This document shows positions 1 to 10,541 of a stretch of 55,317 nt of DNA, in pieces. Numbering within the stretch: position 1 is the first letter of the stretch; every line of letters starts with the position of its first letter. The position numbers were made by a program, and so were the translations under genes. The stretch lies in assembly GCA_022487185.1 (NCBI GenBank), contig JAKVJE010000003.1:1-55317 (forward strand). Direction: 5' to 3'. Origin of the DNA: Microbacteriaceae bacterium (GTDB lineage: Bacteria > Actinomycetota > Actinomycetes > Actinomycetales > Microbacteriaceae). Below the pieces are notes generated by a model that did not search any database, was not told the DNA's origin, and saw only the letters and a program-made list of their open reading frames with translations.

Positions 1-41
1 GGGACACTCCCCCGCCGCCAACACCATACAGATGGATCGGG

Positions 42-968
42 TCAGCCCTGGGCCTTGATCTTGGTGACCAGCCCGTCGAGGACTTTCTGCAGCTTCGCCT
101 GCGAGGTGTTGTACTTGAACACGGCGGTCCCATCGGAGGTCTTCTGAACCTCCTGCTGAACCTTCTTCGAGTTCTTGTAGATCTGCACCAGCTTCAGCAG
201 GTTCGGGTTCTTCTTGTCCTTCGCCCGGGCCGCCCAGATGTTGATGTACGGGTCCGAGAGATCGCTCTTCGCGTCGGAGTAGATCGCGTCGGTGGCCTTG
301 AGCCCGGCATCGTTGATGTAGTTCTGGTTGATGATCGAGCCGTCCACGTCCTTGAGCGAAATGGCCGTCTGGTTTGCGTTGACCGGCTTTACCGTGACCT
401 TGGACTTGTCGGCGATGATGTCCTCCGGCGTCGAGAAGGCGTTGCCGCCGTCCTTCAGCTCCACCAGCCCGGCTCCCTGCAGCACCAGCAGGGCCCGGGA
501 CTCATTGGTTGCATCGTTCGGGATGGCCACCTGGGCCCCCTTCGGGAACTCCGAGACCTTCTTGTACTTATCGGAGTAGAGGCCGAGAGGATACACGGCG
601 GTTGCCCCGACCGGCACCAGGTCGCCGTTGCTCTTGGCGTTGTAGTTGGCCAGGAACAGCAGGTGCTGGAACTCATTGACCTGTAGTGACCCGTCGGTGA
701 CCGCCGGGTTGGGCTGCTGGTAGTCGGTGAAGTTCTTCACCACCAGTTTGATGTGCTGCTTGGCGGCGAGCTTGGTCAGCGTCTTCCAGTGTGGCTGCGA
801 CCCGTCGGTGACCCCGACGTTGACGGTGACGACGTTGCTGGCGCTGGCCGGCTTGTTGAAGTCAGAGGTGGTGGAGCTGCTGCTGCCCGATGAGGAGCAG
901 GCGGCGAGACCGAGCGCCAACGGGGCGATGAGCGCCGCCGCGGCGATGCGAATGAGGTGAGCCTTCAC
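42..968 (-). CDS. metQ: MetQ/NlpA-family methionine ABC transporter substrate-binding lipoprotein
   Basis: Lipobox signal peptide (LGLAACSSS) and NlpA-type motifs (LQVNEFQHLLFL, GAQVAIPNDATNESRALLVLQGAGLVEL). Confidence 0.85.
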   Translation of the reverse strand: MKAHLIRIAAAALIAPLALGLAACSSSGSSSSTTSDFNKPASASNVVTVNVGVTDGSQPHWKTLTKLAAKQHIKLVVKNFTDYQQPNPAVTDGSLQVNEFQHLLFLANYNAKSNGDLVPVGATAVYPLGLYSDKYKKVSEFPKGAQVAIPNDATNESRALLVLQGAGLVELKDGGNAFSTPEDIIADKSKVTVKPVNANQTAISLKDVDGSIINQNYINDAGLKATDAIYSDAKSDLSDPYINIWAARAKDKKNPNLLKLVQIYKNSKKVQQEVQKTSDGTAVFKYNTSQAKLQKVLDGLVTKIKAQG

Positions 969-988
969 GGGAATTCCCTTCTCCGGTT

Positions 989-1005
989 CCGGCGGCTACC
1001 GCCGG
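989..1005 (-). terminator. Possible terminator-like hairpin between trpA and metQ
   Basis: Perfect 7-bp stem CCGGCGG-CTA-CCGCCGG; no clear T-tract. Confidence 0.3.
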
Positions 1006-1061
1006 ATGAGTGTTGAACCGAGACCGAGCGTACGAGGTTTCCGCAATGCCCGGGAGAAGTG

Positions 1062-1896
1062 TTACTCCGCGTTGCGATCGGAGCCGGCCTTCGCATCCAC
1101 CGGACGGATGGCACGGACCATGGAGGTGACATAGTCCCGCAGCGGCCCGTCGGCCTCGCCCCCGTGCTCGGCGATGAGGCGCACGATGGCGCTGCCCACG
1201 ATCACCCCGTCGGCCTCGGACCCGATCTGCGCCGCCTGCTCGGGGGTGCTGATCCCGAACCCCACTGCCGCGGGGATCTCCGTGACTGCGTGGACGGTCT
1301 GCAGGATGGGTGCGAGGTTGGTGGTGATGGTGTCCCTCACTCCGGTGACGCCCAGAGAGGACACCACGTACAGGAACCCCTCAGCCTGCCCGGCGATCGC
1401 GCGCAGCCGTTCCTGCGAGGTGGGGGCGACCATGGACAGGAGGGCGACCCCGTGGGCGTTCGCGATGGGGCGCGCCTCCGCCTGCTCCTCGTAGGGCAGG
1501 TCCGGGATGATGATGCCGTCGATCCCCGTCTCCTCGCACCGGGTGAAGAAACGCTCCAGCCCATAGCCGAACGCCACGTTGTAGTAGGTCATGAATACGA
1601 GGGGGGCCTCGGTGTCGGGCCGCAGGCGCGCCACCATGTCGATGACGGTATCTGTGGTGGTCCCGGCCTGCAGGGAGCGCAGATCGGCTTCCTGGATGAC
1701 CGGGCCCTCGGCGATCGGATCCGAGAAAGGGATCCCGATCTCGATGAGGTCGCAGCCGGCGTCGAGCATGGTGCGGATGAAGCGCTCGCTGTCCTCGATG
1801 GTCGGGTCCCCAGCGGTGAGGAAGCCGATGAAGGCGGTGCCGTGGTCGAAGGCGCGCGCGATCCGGGCCCCGGGGCGGGGCATGGGCAGTGTGGTG

Positions 1897-1904
<8 letters not shown>
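1062..1904 (-). CDS. trpA: Tryptophan synthase alpha subunit
   Basis: [49 protein letters not shown]; start internal to the longer ORF. Confidence 0.95.
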
Positions 1905-3110
<1,206 letters not shown>

Positions 3111-3114
<4 letters not shown>

Positions 3115-4001
3115 GATTGGTTCCGTTTCTGTGATGGGTCGGTGGATGCGGTCGGCGCCTGCGCGGGGCCGGGGCGCTCGCGGGCGGAGGCGTCACCCGT
3201 GGCTCCGTCGGGAGTCGCCCCGGCCGCATGGAGGGCTGCAATCGCGGCGGGCACATCGGGGGCCCGCATGAGAGTCTCGCCCACGAGGACGGCGTCGGCG
3301 CGGATCCGGGCGGCGGCGGAGACGTCCGCGGGGCCCCGAACCCCCGATTCGGAGACGAAGAGCACCTCGTCGGGGACCCGGTCGCGCAGGCTGCTGCTGG
3401 CGGTGCGATCGATGTGGAAGTCGTGCAGGTTGCGGTTGTTGACCCCGATGATGCAGGCTCCGCAGTCGAGGGCCCGGTCAATTTCTTCGGCCGTGTGGGC
3501 CTCGAAGAGTGCGGACATCCCGAGGTGGGCGGCCAGCGCGGAGAAGTCGCGCAGCTGCGCGTCGTCGAGGATGGCGCAGATGAGCAGCACGGCGTCGGCC
3601 CCGAGGAGCCGGGCGCGGGCGATCATATCCGGAGCGACGGTGAAGTCTTTCCGGAGTACCGGGGTGGGGACAGCCTCAGTGACCCCGCGCAGATGCTCGG
3701 TGGAGCCGAGGAACCAGCGGGGCTCGGTGAGAACCGAGATCGCGTCGGCCCCGGCGCCCGCATACGTCCGGGCGATGGCGATGGGATCGAAGTGCTCGGC
3801 GATCATTCCCCGGCTGGGAGAGGCCCGTTTGACCTCGCAGATGAGGGAGACCCCGGGACTGCGCAGCGCCCGCTCGAAGGGGTGGCCGGGCCGGGCCGGA
3901 TGGGCCTCGGCCTCGGCGAGGATCCGCTCGGCGGGGGTGTGCTCCTGTGCGGCGCGCACCCGTTCCCGGGCGGCGGCGGCGAGCTCGTCGAGGATGGTCA
4001 C
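3111..4001 (-). CDS. trpC: Indole-3-glycerol phosphate synthase
   Basis: [34 protein letters not shown]. Confidence 0.95.
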
Positions 4002-5038
4002 CGGGCCGCCTCCGCGGCGGTCTCGGGGCGCAGCGTGTGGCTGAGCTCGATGAAGCGGTCGAGCTGGCGTGCGCCCGCCCCGGTATCGATCTGCTCGGCG
4101 GCCATCCGGAGGCCCTCGGCGAGGGTGGGCACCCGCCCGGCGATCTTGAGGGCCGCGGCGCTGTTGAGCAGTACGGCATCCCGTTTGGGGCCTGCCGCCC
4201 CGGCGAGGATCTCGCGGGTGATCTGTGCATTCTCCTGTGGGGTGCCGCCGACCAGGTCGGCCTTGCTGCTGCGCTTCAGGCCGAGGTCTTCGGGCGCGAC
4301 CGTGTAGGTCTCCAGGGTGCCATCCGCAATCTCGCAGACGGCGGTCTCCGAGGAGGTCGAGAGCTCATCGAGCCCGTCGCGGCCGAACACCACCATGCCG
4401 CGGGTGACCCCCAAGTTGGACATGACCCGGGCCAGGGGCTCGAGCAGGGACTCGTCGTAGACCCCCATGAGCTCCATGTTGGCCCCGGCCGGGTTCGAGA
4501 GCGGGCCCAGGATGTTGAAGACGGTGCGGATACCGAGCTGCTTGCGTGCGGGGGCCACGTATTTCATGGCCAGGTGGTAGTTCTGCGCAAACAGGAAGCA
4601 GAGCCCGATCTCCTGGAGCAGATGGGTGCTGGTCTCGGGGGGCACGGTGATGTCGACGCCGAGGGCCTCCAGCACATCCGCCGCCCCGCTGCGGGAGGAG
4701 GCGGCCCGGTTGCCGTGCTTGGCCACCGGCACCCCGGCCGCCGAGATGACCAGCGCCGAGGTGGTGGAGATGTTGAACGAGTTGGAGCCGTCCCCGCCGG
4801 TGCCGACGATCTCAAGCACATCCATGTCGTGGAGGAGCTTGACGCAGTGCGCGCGCATGGCGGCGGCCGAGGCGGTGATCTCGTCGATGGTTTCTCCCTT
4901 CAGGCGCAGGGCGGTCAGGTAGGCGCCGATCTGGGCGTCGGTGGTGGCCCCGCTCATGATCTCGTCCATCACCGTGTAGGCGGTGTCGTAGGGGAGGCTT
5001 TGGCCGGTGGTGAGGGTGGTGAGTGCGTCGCGGATCAT
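3998..5038 (-). CDS. trpD: Anthranilate phosphoribosyltransferase
   Basis: VGTGGDGSNSFNISTTSALVISAAGVPVAKHGNRAASSRSGAADVLEALG; ATGA overlap with trpG stop. Confidence 0.96.
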   Translation of the reverse strand: MIRDALTTLTTGQSLPYDTAYTVMDEIMSGATTDAQIGAYLTALRLKGETIDEITASAAAMRAHCVKLLHDMDVLEIVGTGGDGSNSFNISTTSALVISAAGVPVAKHGNRAASSRSGAADVLEALGVDITVPPETSTHLLQEIGLCFLFAQNYHLAMKYVAPARKQLGIRTVFNILGPLSNPAGANMELMGVYDESLLEPLARVMSNLGVTRGMVVFGRDGLDELSTSSETAVCEIADGTLETYTVAPEDLGLKRSSKADLVGGTPQENAQITREILAGAAGPKRDAVLLNSAAALKIAGRVPTLAEGLRMAAEQIDTGAGARQLDRFIELSHTLRPETAAEAAR

Positions 5039-5688
5039 GCGTGCTCCTGTGTGGTGGATGTGGTGACTGGTGTGGGTGCCCGGGTCTCGGCGTGTGCGCC
5101 GTGGGCCGGTGGCTCGGGGGCGAGCATCTCGAGGAAGTTGTCCAGGAGGCGCTGGCCGAGTGGGGTCATGATGGATTCGGGGTGGAATTGCACCCCGTAG
5201 GTGGGCTGGTCCCGTCGTTCGACGGCCATGACTTCGCCGTCGGCTGTGCGGGCGGTGACGGCGAGGGTGCCGGGAAGTGTGGACTCGAGAGCGGCGAGGG
5301 AATGGTACCGGGCCCCGGTGATGACCGGCGGGAGGCCCCGGAAGAGGGCGCTGCCGGTGTCGAGGGTGATCTCGGACGGCTTCCCATGGCGGAGTTCGCG
5401 GGCGTAGCCGACGGTCCCTCCGGAGACCTCGCAGATGGCCTGGTGGCCCAGGCACACCCCGAGGATGGGGAGCGTGCCCCCGAGGGTGCGCAGGGCGTCC
5501 TCGGTGATGCCCGCATCCGCCGGCCGGCCGGGGCCGGGGCTGAGCACGAGCCCGTCCGGGTGCAGGGCGACGAGCCCGGGGAGGTCGATCTGGTCGTTGC
5601 GGATCACGACGATGTCGGGGCGCCGGGAGCCGAGGGCCTGCACGAGGTTGTAGGTGAACGAGTCGTAGTTATCGATCAAGACGAGCAT
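5035..5688 (-). CDS. trpG: Anthranilate synthase component II (glutamine amidotransferase)
   Basis: MLVLIDNYDSFTYNLVQ, LSPGPGRPADAGI, LGVCLGHQAI, GVQFHPESI. Confidence 0.95.
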   Translation of the reverse strand: MLVLIDNYDSFTYNLVQALGSRRPDIVVIRNDQIDLPGLVALHPDGLVLSPGPGRPADAGITEDALRTLGGTLPILGVCLGHQAICEVSGGTVGYARELRHGKPSEITLDTGSALFRGLPPVITGARYHSLAALESTLPGTLAVTARTADGEVMAVERRDQPTYGVQFHPESIMTPLGQRLLDNFLEMLAPEPPAHGAHAETRAPTPVTTSTTQEHA

Positions 5689-7171
5689 CGTCGATTCCTT
5701 TCTGCGCGGTCTCAAGGGCGACGACCACGGCCTTGGCCTTGTTGACGCTCTCCTGATATTCGGTGACCGGGTCGGAGTCGGCGACGATGCCGGCCCCGGA
5801 TCGGACGATGACGGTGCTGTCGGCGACGTAGGCGAGGCGGATGGCGATGCAGGTATCCAGGGAGCCCGAGAACCCGAGGTATCCGATGGCCCCGCCGTAG
5901 ACGCCGCGCCGGGAGCGCTCGACCTGGTCGATGATCTGGCAGGCCCGCACCTTGGGGGCTCCGGAGAGCGTGCCGGCGGGGAGGACGGCCTGGAGCGCGT
6001 CGAGGGCGCCGAGGTCCTCGCGCAGTCGGCCGGACACGGTGGAGCCGAGGTGCATGACGTAGGAGTAGCGCAGCACCTGTAGGTGGGCTTCGACCTTCAC
6101 GGACCCGTAGTCGCTGACCCGGCCGAGGTCGTTGCGTCCGAGGTCGACGAGCATGTTGTGCTCGGAGAGTTCTTTGGGATCGGCGCGGAGCTCTGCTTCG
6201 AGGGCGGCGTCTTCGGCGGGGGTGGCCCCGCGGGGACGCGAACCGGCCAGGGGAAAGGTGCGCAGCACGCCGTCGTCCAGCCGTACGAGGGTCTCGGGAG
6301 AGGCCCCGGCGATCTCCACGTCCCGGGCCCGGATATAGAACATGTAGGGCGAGGGGTTCTGGGTGCGCAGCACCCGGTAGGTGTCGAGCAGGCTGCCCTC
6401 GAAGGGGGCGGTCTGAGCGGTGCTCACGACCGCCTGGAAGATATCGCCCTCGCGGATGTGGGTCTTCACGGTTTCGACGACCTGGCCGAACTCCGCCTCG
6501 GTGAATTCGTTGCGCAGAGGGGTGAGCATCCGTCCGCGCGCCCGGGGTGCGGGGTCGGCGGTGAGGGCCTCGGCGAGGTGCCGCAGCCGCTCGGTGGCGC
6601 TCTCGGCGGCGGTGGTGAGGTCTGCGGTGAGGTCCATGTTCGAGATGAGCACGATGCGCTGGCGGAAGTTGTCGTAGGCGATGACGTCCGGGAAGAGCAT
6701 CAGATCGAGATCGCCCAGCCCGTGCGGGTTGGGGGTGCGAAATTGCACGGTCGGCTCGGCGTAGCCCAGGAAGTCGTAGGCGAAGTGCCCCACGAACCCG
6801 CCGGTGAACGGAGGCAGTTCGGGCACCCGGGGACTGCGGTGCGCCTCGAGGATCTCCTGGAGCACAGCCACCGGATGGTCGATGGTGCGGGTCTCATCGG
6901 GCTGTCCGGGGGTGTGGATGGTGAGGACCTGGTCGCGGGCCGTCACCTCGAGCTCGGGGGAGCAGCCCAGGAAGGTGTAGCGGCCCCAGGTGCGGGCGTC
7001 TTCGGCGCTTTCGAGCAGGAAGCAGCGCTCTGAGCGCTGCTGCAGTACGCGCAGCAGCTCCACCGGGGTGCGCTGATCCGCGTAGAGCTCTCGGCTCAGG
7101 GGGTAGCGCCGGTAGCCCTCATCGGCTGCGCGCCGGGCCGCGGCGAGCTGGGTGGGATCCGGATGGTCCAT
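5669..7171 (-). CDS. trpE: Anthranilate synthase component I
   Basis: NPSPYMFYIRARDVEIAGASPETLVRL, LAGSRPRGATPAEDAALEAELRADPKELSEHNMLVDLGRNDLGRV. Confidence 0.96.
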   Translation of the reverse strand: MDHPDPTQLAAARRAADEGYRRYPLSRELYADQRTPVELLRVLQQRSERCFLLESAEDARTWGRYTFLGCSPELEVTARDQVLTIHTPGQPDETRTIDHPVAVLQEILEAHRSPRVPELPPFTGGFVGHFAYDFLGYAEPTVQFRTPNPHGLGDLDLMLFPDVIAYDNFRQRIVLISNMDLTADLTTAAESATERLRHLAEALTADPAPRARGRMLTPLRNEFTEAEFGQVVETVKTHIREGDIFQAVVSTAQTAPFEGSLLDTYRVLRTQNPSPYMFYIRARDVEIAGASPETLVRLDDGVLRTFPLAGSRPRGATPAEDAALEAELRADPKELSEHNMLVDLGRNDLGRVSDYGSVKVEAHLQVLRYSYVMHLGSTVSGRLREDLGALDALQAVLPAGTLSGAPKVRACQIIDQVERSRRGVYGGAIGYLGFSGSLDTCIAIRLAYVADSTVIVRSGAGIVADSDPVTEYQESVNKAKAVVVALETAQKGIDDARLDR

Positions 7172-7229
7172 GTTGGTGCTCCTGTGTGGAGCCGCCGATC
7201 CGGGGGATGTTTCGTCATAGAAATACGTC

Positions 7230-7250
7230 AGGCCGCCGGAGGGGCGGCCT
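7230..7250 (-). terminator. Putative trp attenuator hairpin
   Basis: 8-bp perfect stem AGGCCGCC-CCTCC-GGCGGCCT between the trp leader peptide and trpE; T-tract weak. Confidence 0.65.
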
Positions 7251-7279
7251 GGGTTGATGATCGAGTGTGTGCGATCTGG

Positions 7280-7336
7280 TCAGTGCCGCCGAGAGGACGG
7301 CCACCACCAGGCGGCAAACAGACGAGACGAATTCAT
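7280..7336 (-). CDS. trpL: trp operon leader peptide MNSSRLFAAWWWPSSRRH
   Basis: 18-codon ORF upstream of trpE with three consecutive TGG codons, followed by mutually exclusive hairpin segments. Confidence 0.85.
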   Translation of the reverse strand: MNSSRLFAAWWWPSSRRH

Positions 7337-7374
7337 GTGGCGAGTATAGGCACGGAGAGGGGCGCGCCGTCAAC

Positions 7375-7566
7375 TCAGGCGGCGGTGTCCGTCGGGATCC
7401 AGCCGGCCAGTGCCTCCCGGACGATGGTGCTCAGCGCGCTGCCCCAGTCCGGTTCGGTGGTCCAGGGGAGGTAGTGGAATTCCTGTCCCCCAGCCCCCAG
7501 GAACGCGCCGCGGTTTTGCCCGTCGATCTCTTCAAGAGTCTCCAGGCAGTCGGCCGCGAATCCGGG
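7375..7566 (-). pseudogene. hemH: Ferrochelatase 3' fragment (C-terminal part) of the interrupted gene
   Basis: [41 protein letters not shown] continues VDVVCPG of the 5' fragment at 11972-12800. Confidence 0.9.
7560..7566. repeat. Left 7-bp direct repeat ATCCGGG
   Basis: Identical to 11972-11978. Confidence 0.85.
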
Positions 7567-7925
7567 AGATCGCGTTCGACCGATGGGGTGCCGTGCAAAT
7601 GTCACAGAACCTGGAGGATGCCGGATTCACGGTCGTGCCGTTCGGGCAGGGCTTCAAAGACATGTCCCCACCAAGCAAGGAGCTGATGAAGCTGGCGTTG
7701 GAGGGCAGGTTGGCGCATGGCGGGCATCCGGTGCTCGCCTGGATGGTCGACAACATCCATGTGCGCACCGACCCGGCCGGCAACATCAAACCCGACAAGC
7801 AGAAGTCCACGGAGAAGATCGACGGCGTGGTCGCCACGATCATGGCACTCGACCGCTCCATCCGACGCGCAGGCGACCACACCAGCGGCAGCGTCTACGA
7901 CGAGCGCGGGCTACTCGTGCTCTGA
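7567..7925 (+). pseudogene. Phage terminase large subunit, C-terminal fragment
   Basis: [64 protein letters not shown]...EKIDGVVATIMALDR...SVYDERGLLVL; no N-terminal ATPase part. Confidence 0.88.
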
Positions 7926-7930
7926 TCTGT

Positions 7931-8167
7931 TTAGCGGTTCGTGAGTAGTTGGGCAATTTCGTTTGCTTTAGGGACTCGTCCGGAGACGACGACCTCGCCG
8001 TTGATGACCAGTCCTGGTGTTGACATGATGCCGTAGGACATGATGTCTGCATAGTCGGTGACGTGCTCGATATCGGCATCGAGGTTCAGATCAGCGATTG
8101 CTTTACGGGTTTGCTTCTCGAGGTTGACGCAGTTCCTGCATCCGGGGCCGAGGATTTTGATGTTCAT
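7931..8167 (-). CDS. Small thioredoxin-like protein (redox-active disulfide family)
   Basis: MNIKILGPGCRNCVNLEKQTRKAI... CxxC and STPGLVING. Confidence 0.85.
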   Translation of the reverse strand: MNIKILGPGCRNCVNLEKQTRKAIADLNLDADIEHVTDYADIMSYGIMSTPGLVINGEVVVSGRVPKANEIAQLLTNR

Positions 8168-8185
8168 TGTTTCACCTTTCGTTGT

Positions 8186-8581
8186 CTATGAATGAATGCG
8201 TTTGAGTAAATCGTCGACACGCTGCTGGATGTCATCGCGAATCCGACGCACCACGTCAAGAGGTTGACCAGAAGGGTCGTCAACTGGCCAGTCCTCATAG
8301 TGTTTTCCGGGGAAGATGGCGCAAGTTTCACCACATCCCATGGTGATCACCCAGTCAGATGCTTGCACGTCGTGAGGTTCTAGACGTTTCGGTTTCCCGT
8401 CGGGTTCTAAACCCATTTCGCTTAGAACCGTGAGTACTTCCGTATGGAGTTTGTCAGCGGGCTCTGTTCCGGCGGACAATACCGTGATGTTTGGGTCGGC
8501 CTTGGCGCGGGTGATCGCGGCTGCTAGTTGTGAGCGTCCCGCGTTTTGCCGGCAGGCGAACATTATTGTTACGGGTTTCAT
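8186..8581 (-). CDS. arsC: Arsenate reductase, low-molecular-weight phosphatase type
   Basis: IMFACRQNAGRSQLAAA P-loop, VITMGCGETCAIFPGKHYEDWPVDDPSGQ. Confidence 0.88.
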   Translation of the reverse strand: MKPVTIMFACRQNAGRSQLAAAITRAKADPNITVLSAGTEPADKLHTEVLTVLSEMGLEPDGKPKRLEPHDVQASDWVITMGCGETCAIFPGKHYEDWPVDDPSGQPLDVVRRIRDDIQQRVDDLLKRIHS

Positions 8582-8591
8582 GAGACTTCCT

Positions 8592-9770
8592 TTAGGCATA
8601 GATGATGTTGAAGAGGTAGCCGACGACGATGATGCCGACAGTGACACTTCCGAAAAAGAGTGCCAGCAGCTGGGGCTTCATGACGCGACGTAGCATGATT
8701 CCCTCGGGGATAGACAGTGCGATTGCTCCCATCATGAGTGACATGACGGTACCGAGCGGCATGCCTTTCGCCCAGAGTGCCTCTCCGATGGGAACAACTC
8801 CACCGCCGTTGGCGTAGAGCGGGACTCCCAATATGGTTGCCAATGGCACGCCGAGTGGATTATCTGGTCCCACATATGTGGCGAAGAAGTCGGCGGGAAT
8901 CCAGCCGTGGATCGCGGCACCGATTCCTACGCCAACGATGACCCAGATCCACACTTTGCTGAATATGTCTTTGGCTTCTCCCATAGCCGCGTTGACACGT
9001 TCTTGCAGTGTTGGGACGTGGCCGCCAGCTCGGAGCTTGGCGACTTTGGTGTCGAATACTGACTGGTTGACCCATTTATCAAGCTTGAAACGGCTCAATA
9101 CCCAGCCAATGGCGATCGCGATGAGGGAGCCTGCGATGAGATAGGCAACAGCGATGTCCCATCCGAATTGATCTCCGATAAGAATCGCAGCGGTTTCGCT
9201 CACCAGTGGTGATGCGATCAGGAAGGTCAGTGTGATGGATAGCGGAATCCCGGCTGCTACGAACCCGATGAACAGTGGAATTGAAGAGCAGGAGCAAAAT
9301 GGGGTGATGACTCCTAAGGCGACAGCCATCACCAAGCCAAAGAATAGGCCCTTGCCTTCGAGGAAGTCGCGCGCCTTGTCCATATTGAAACTGGCGCGCA
9401 GCATTCCGATGACAAACATCAATCCGGTCAGCAGCAGCAGGATCTTGACCGTGTCATAGAAGAAGAAGTGCAATGATCCCGCTAGGCGCTCCTCGAGGTT
9501 CATTCCCAGGAGTGAACCGAAGAACCAGTTCCACCACGGCTCATTAGCAAAGTACAGGCCAACCCACACAAGTGCGGCAACGAGAAGCTTGCCCCACAGT
9601 AGTGCATTCGGCTGACGTCTACCCAGCGGGGTGAGAGTCGCTGCATCTTCGCGAGGCTGCGCGGAGTCTGTCGACGCCGCATCTCGATTGGATGGTTGTG
9701 AACAGCACGAGATTGCGATGTTTTTCTGCTGAGAGTTGCTCTCGCCTGCGTTGCAACATTGCTCGCTCAT
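8592..9770 (-). CDS. ArsP-type permease (DUF318-like, organoarsenical/metalloid efflux)
   Basis: GVITPFCSCSSIPLFIGFVAAGIPLSITLTFLIASPLVSETAA; Cys-rich N-terminus; ars context. Confidence 0.82.
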   Translation of the reverse strand: MSEQCCNAGESNSQQKNIAISCCSQPSNRDAASTDSAQPREDAATLTPLGRRQPNALLWGKLLVAALVWVGLYFANEPWWNWFFGSLLGMNLEERLAGSLHFFFYDTVKILLLLTGLMFVIGMLRASFNMDKARDFLEGKGLFFGLVMAVALGVITPFCSCSSIPLFIGFVAAGIPLSITLTFLIASPLVSETAAILIGDQFGWDIAVAYLIAGSLIAIAIGWVLSRFKLDKWVNQSVFDTKVAKLRAGGHVPTLQERVNAAMGEAKDIFSKVWIWVIVGVGIGAAIHGWIPADFFATYVGPDNPLGVPLATILGVPLYANGGGVVPIGEALWAKGMPLGTVMSLMMGAIALSIPEGIMLRRVMKPQLLALFFGSVTVGIIVVGYLFNIIYA

Positions 9771-10069
9771 TTATCTTCTCCCCCTTGAGTCTGAGGGTTT
9801 GGCAGTGCCTGGTGCAGCCGCTCAATCGCGTCAGGCGTGAGCGAGTAGTCCACCCACCGGCCCCGTCGTTCACCGATGACCAACCCGCAATCACGCAGAA
9901 CCTTCAAGTGGTAGCTCAACAGGTTGTCAGGTATCGGTGGCTGGGTTTGAAGATCGCAGACACACGAACTGCCCTTGTCAGCAAGTTGTTGCAGAAGGGC
10001 TAGCCGGATCGGATCAGCTGCTGCGCTGAGCAGTGCAGCAGCCTCCCCAAGTTGTTCTGCGTCGTTCAC
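9767..10069 (-). CDS. arsR: ArsR-family transcriptional repressor
   Basis: ADPIRLALLQQLADKGSSCVCDLQTQPPIPDNLLSYHLKVLRDCGLVIGERRGRWVDYSLT. Confidence 0.9.
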   Translation of the reverse strand: MNDAEQLGEAAALLSAAADPIRLALLQQLADKGSSCVCDLQTQPPIPDNLLSYHLKVLRDCGLVIGERRGRWVDYSLTPDAIERLHQALPNPQTQGGEDK

Positions 10070-10080
10070 AATCTCACGCT

Positions 10081-10117
10081 CACTTCAGTGAATATTGAAC
10101 CAATACAGTTTGAAGTG
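10081..10117. promoter_or_regulatory. Candidate ArsR operator (37-bp concentric dyad)
   Basis: CACTTCA-gtgaa-TATTG-aac-CAATA-cagtt-TGAAGTG, symmetric around 10099, just upstream of arsR. Confidence 0.7.
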
Positions 10118-10188
10118 TACGCCTAGCGGGGAGCCAGTGCAAAGCAACGAACCATCCTCATCGTCGTTCACTCGCAGGAGGTGTCCCT

Positions 10189-10541
10189 ATGGGTTTTCTT
10201 GACTGGCTACGCGGCAGCAACACCAGGCCTGTGGAGGATCATGCGATCAGCTCGTGCTATAGCTTCTTCTTCGGCGGCACCACGTCGGGCCGTCCGGTGA
10301 CGGAGCGCAGCGCGATGCAGATGACGGCCGTCTACTCGTGCGTGCGCATCCTGGCGGAGGCGATCGCGGGGTTGCCGTTGCATGTTTACCGGCAGGGCGC
10401 GGACGGGTCGAAGGTGAAGGCTCTCGACCATCCGCTCTACCGACTGCTGCATGACGAGCCGAACCCGGAGATGACCAGCTTCGTGTTCGGGGAAACGCTG
10501 ATGACCCACCTGCTGTTGTGGGGCAACGCCTTCGCCCAAGC
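10189..10541 (+). pseudogene. Phage portal protein, N-terminal fragment (truncated by IS)
   Basis: MGFLDWLRG...ERSAMQMTAVYSCVRILAEAIAGLPLHVYR...HPLYRLLHDEPNPEMTSFVFGETLMTHLLLWGNAFAQ; ends at the IS terminal repeat. Confidence 0.88.

Noticed and set aside
7410-7925. 171-aa plus-strand ORF as a standalone gene
   Set aside because: Its N-terminus is antisense hemH; only 7567-7925 is terminase.
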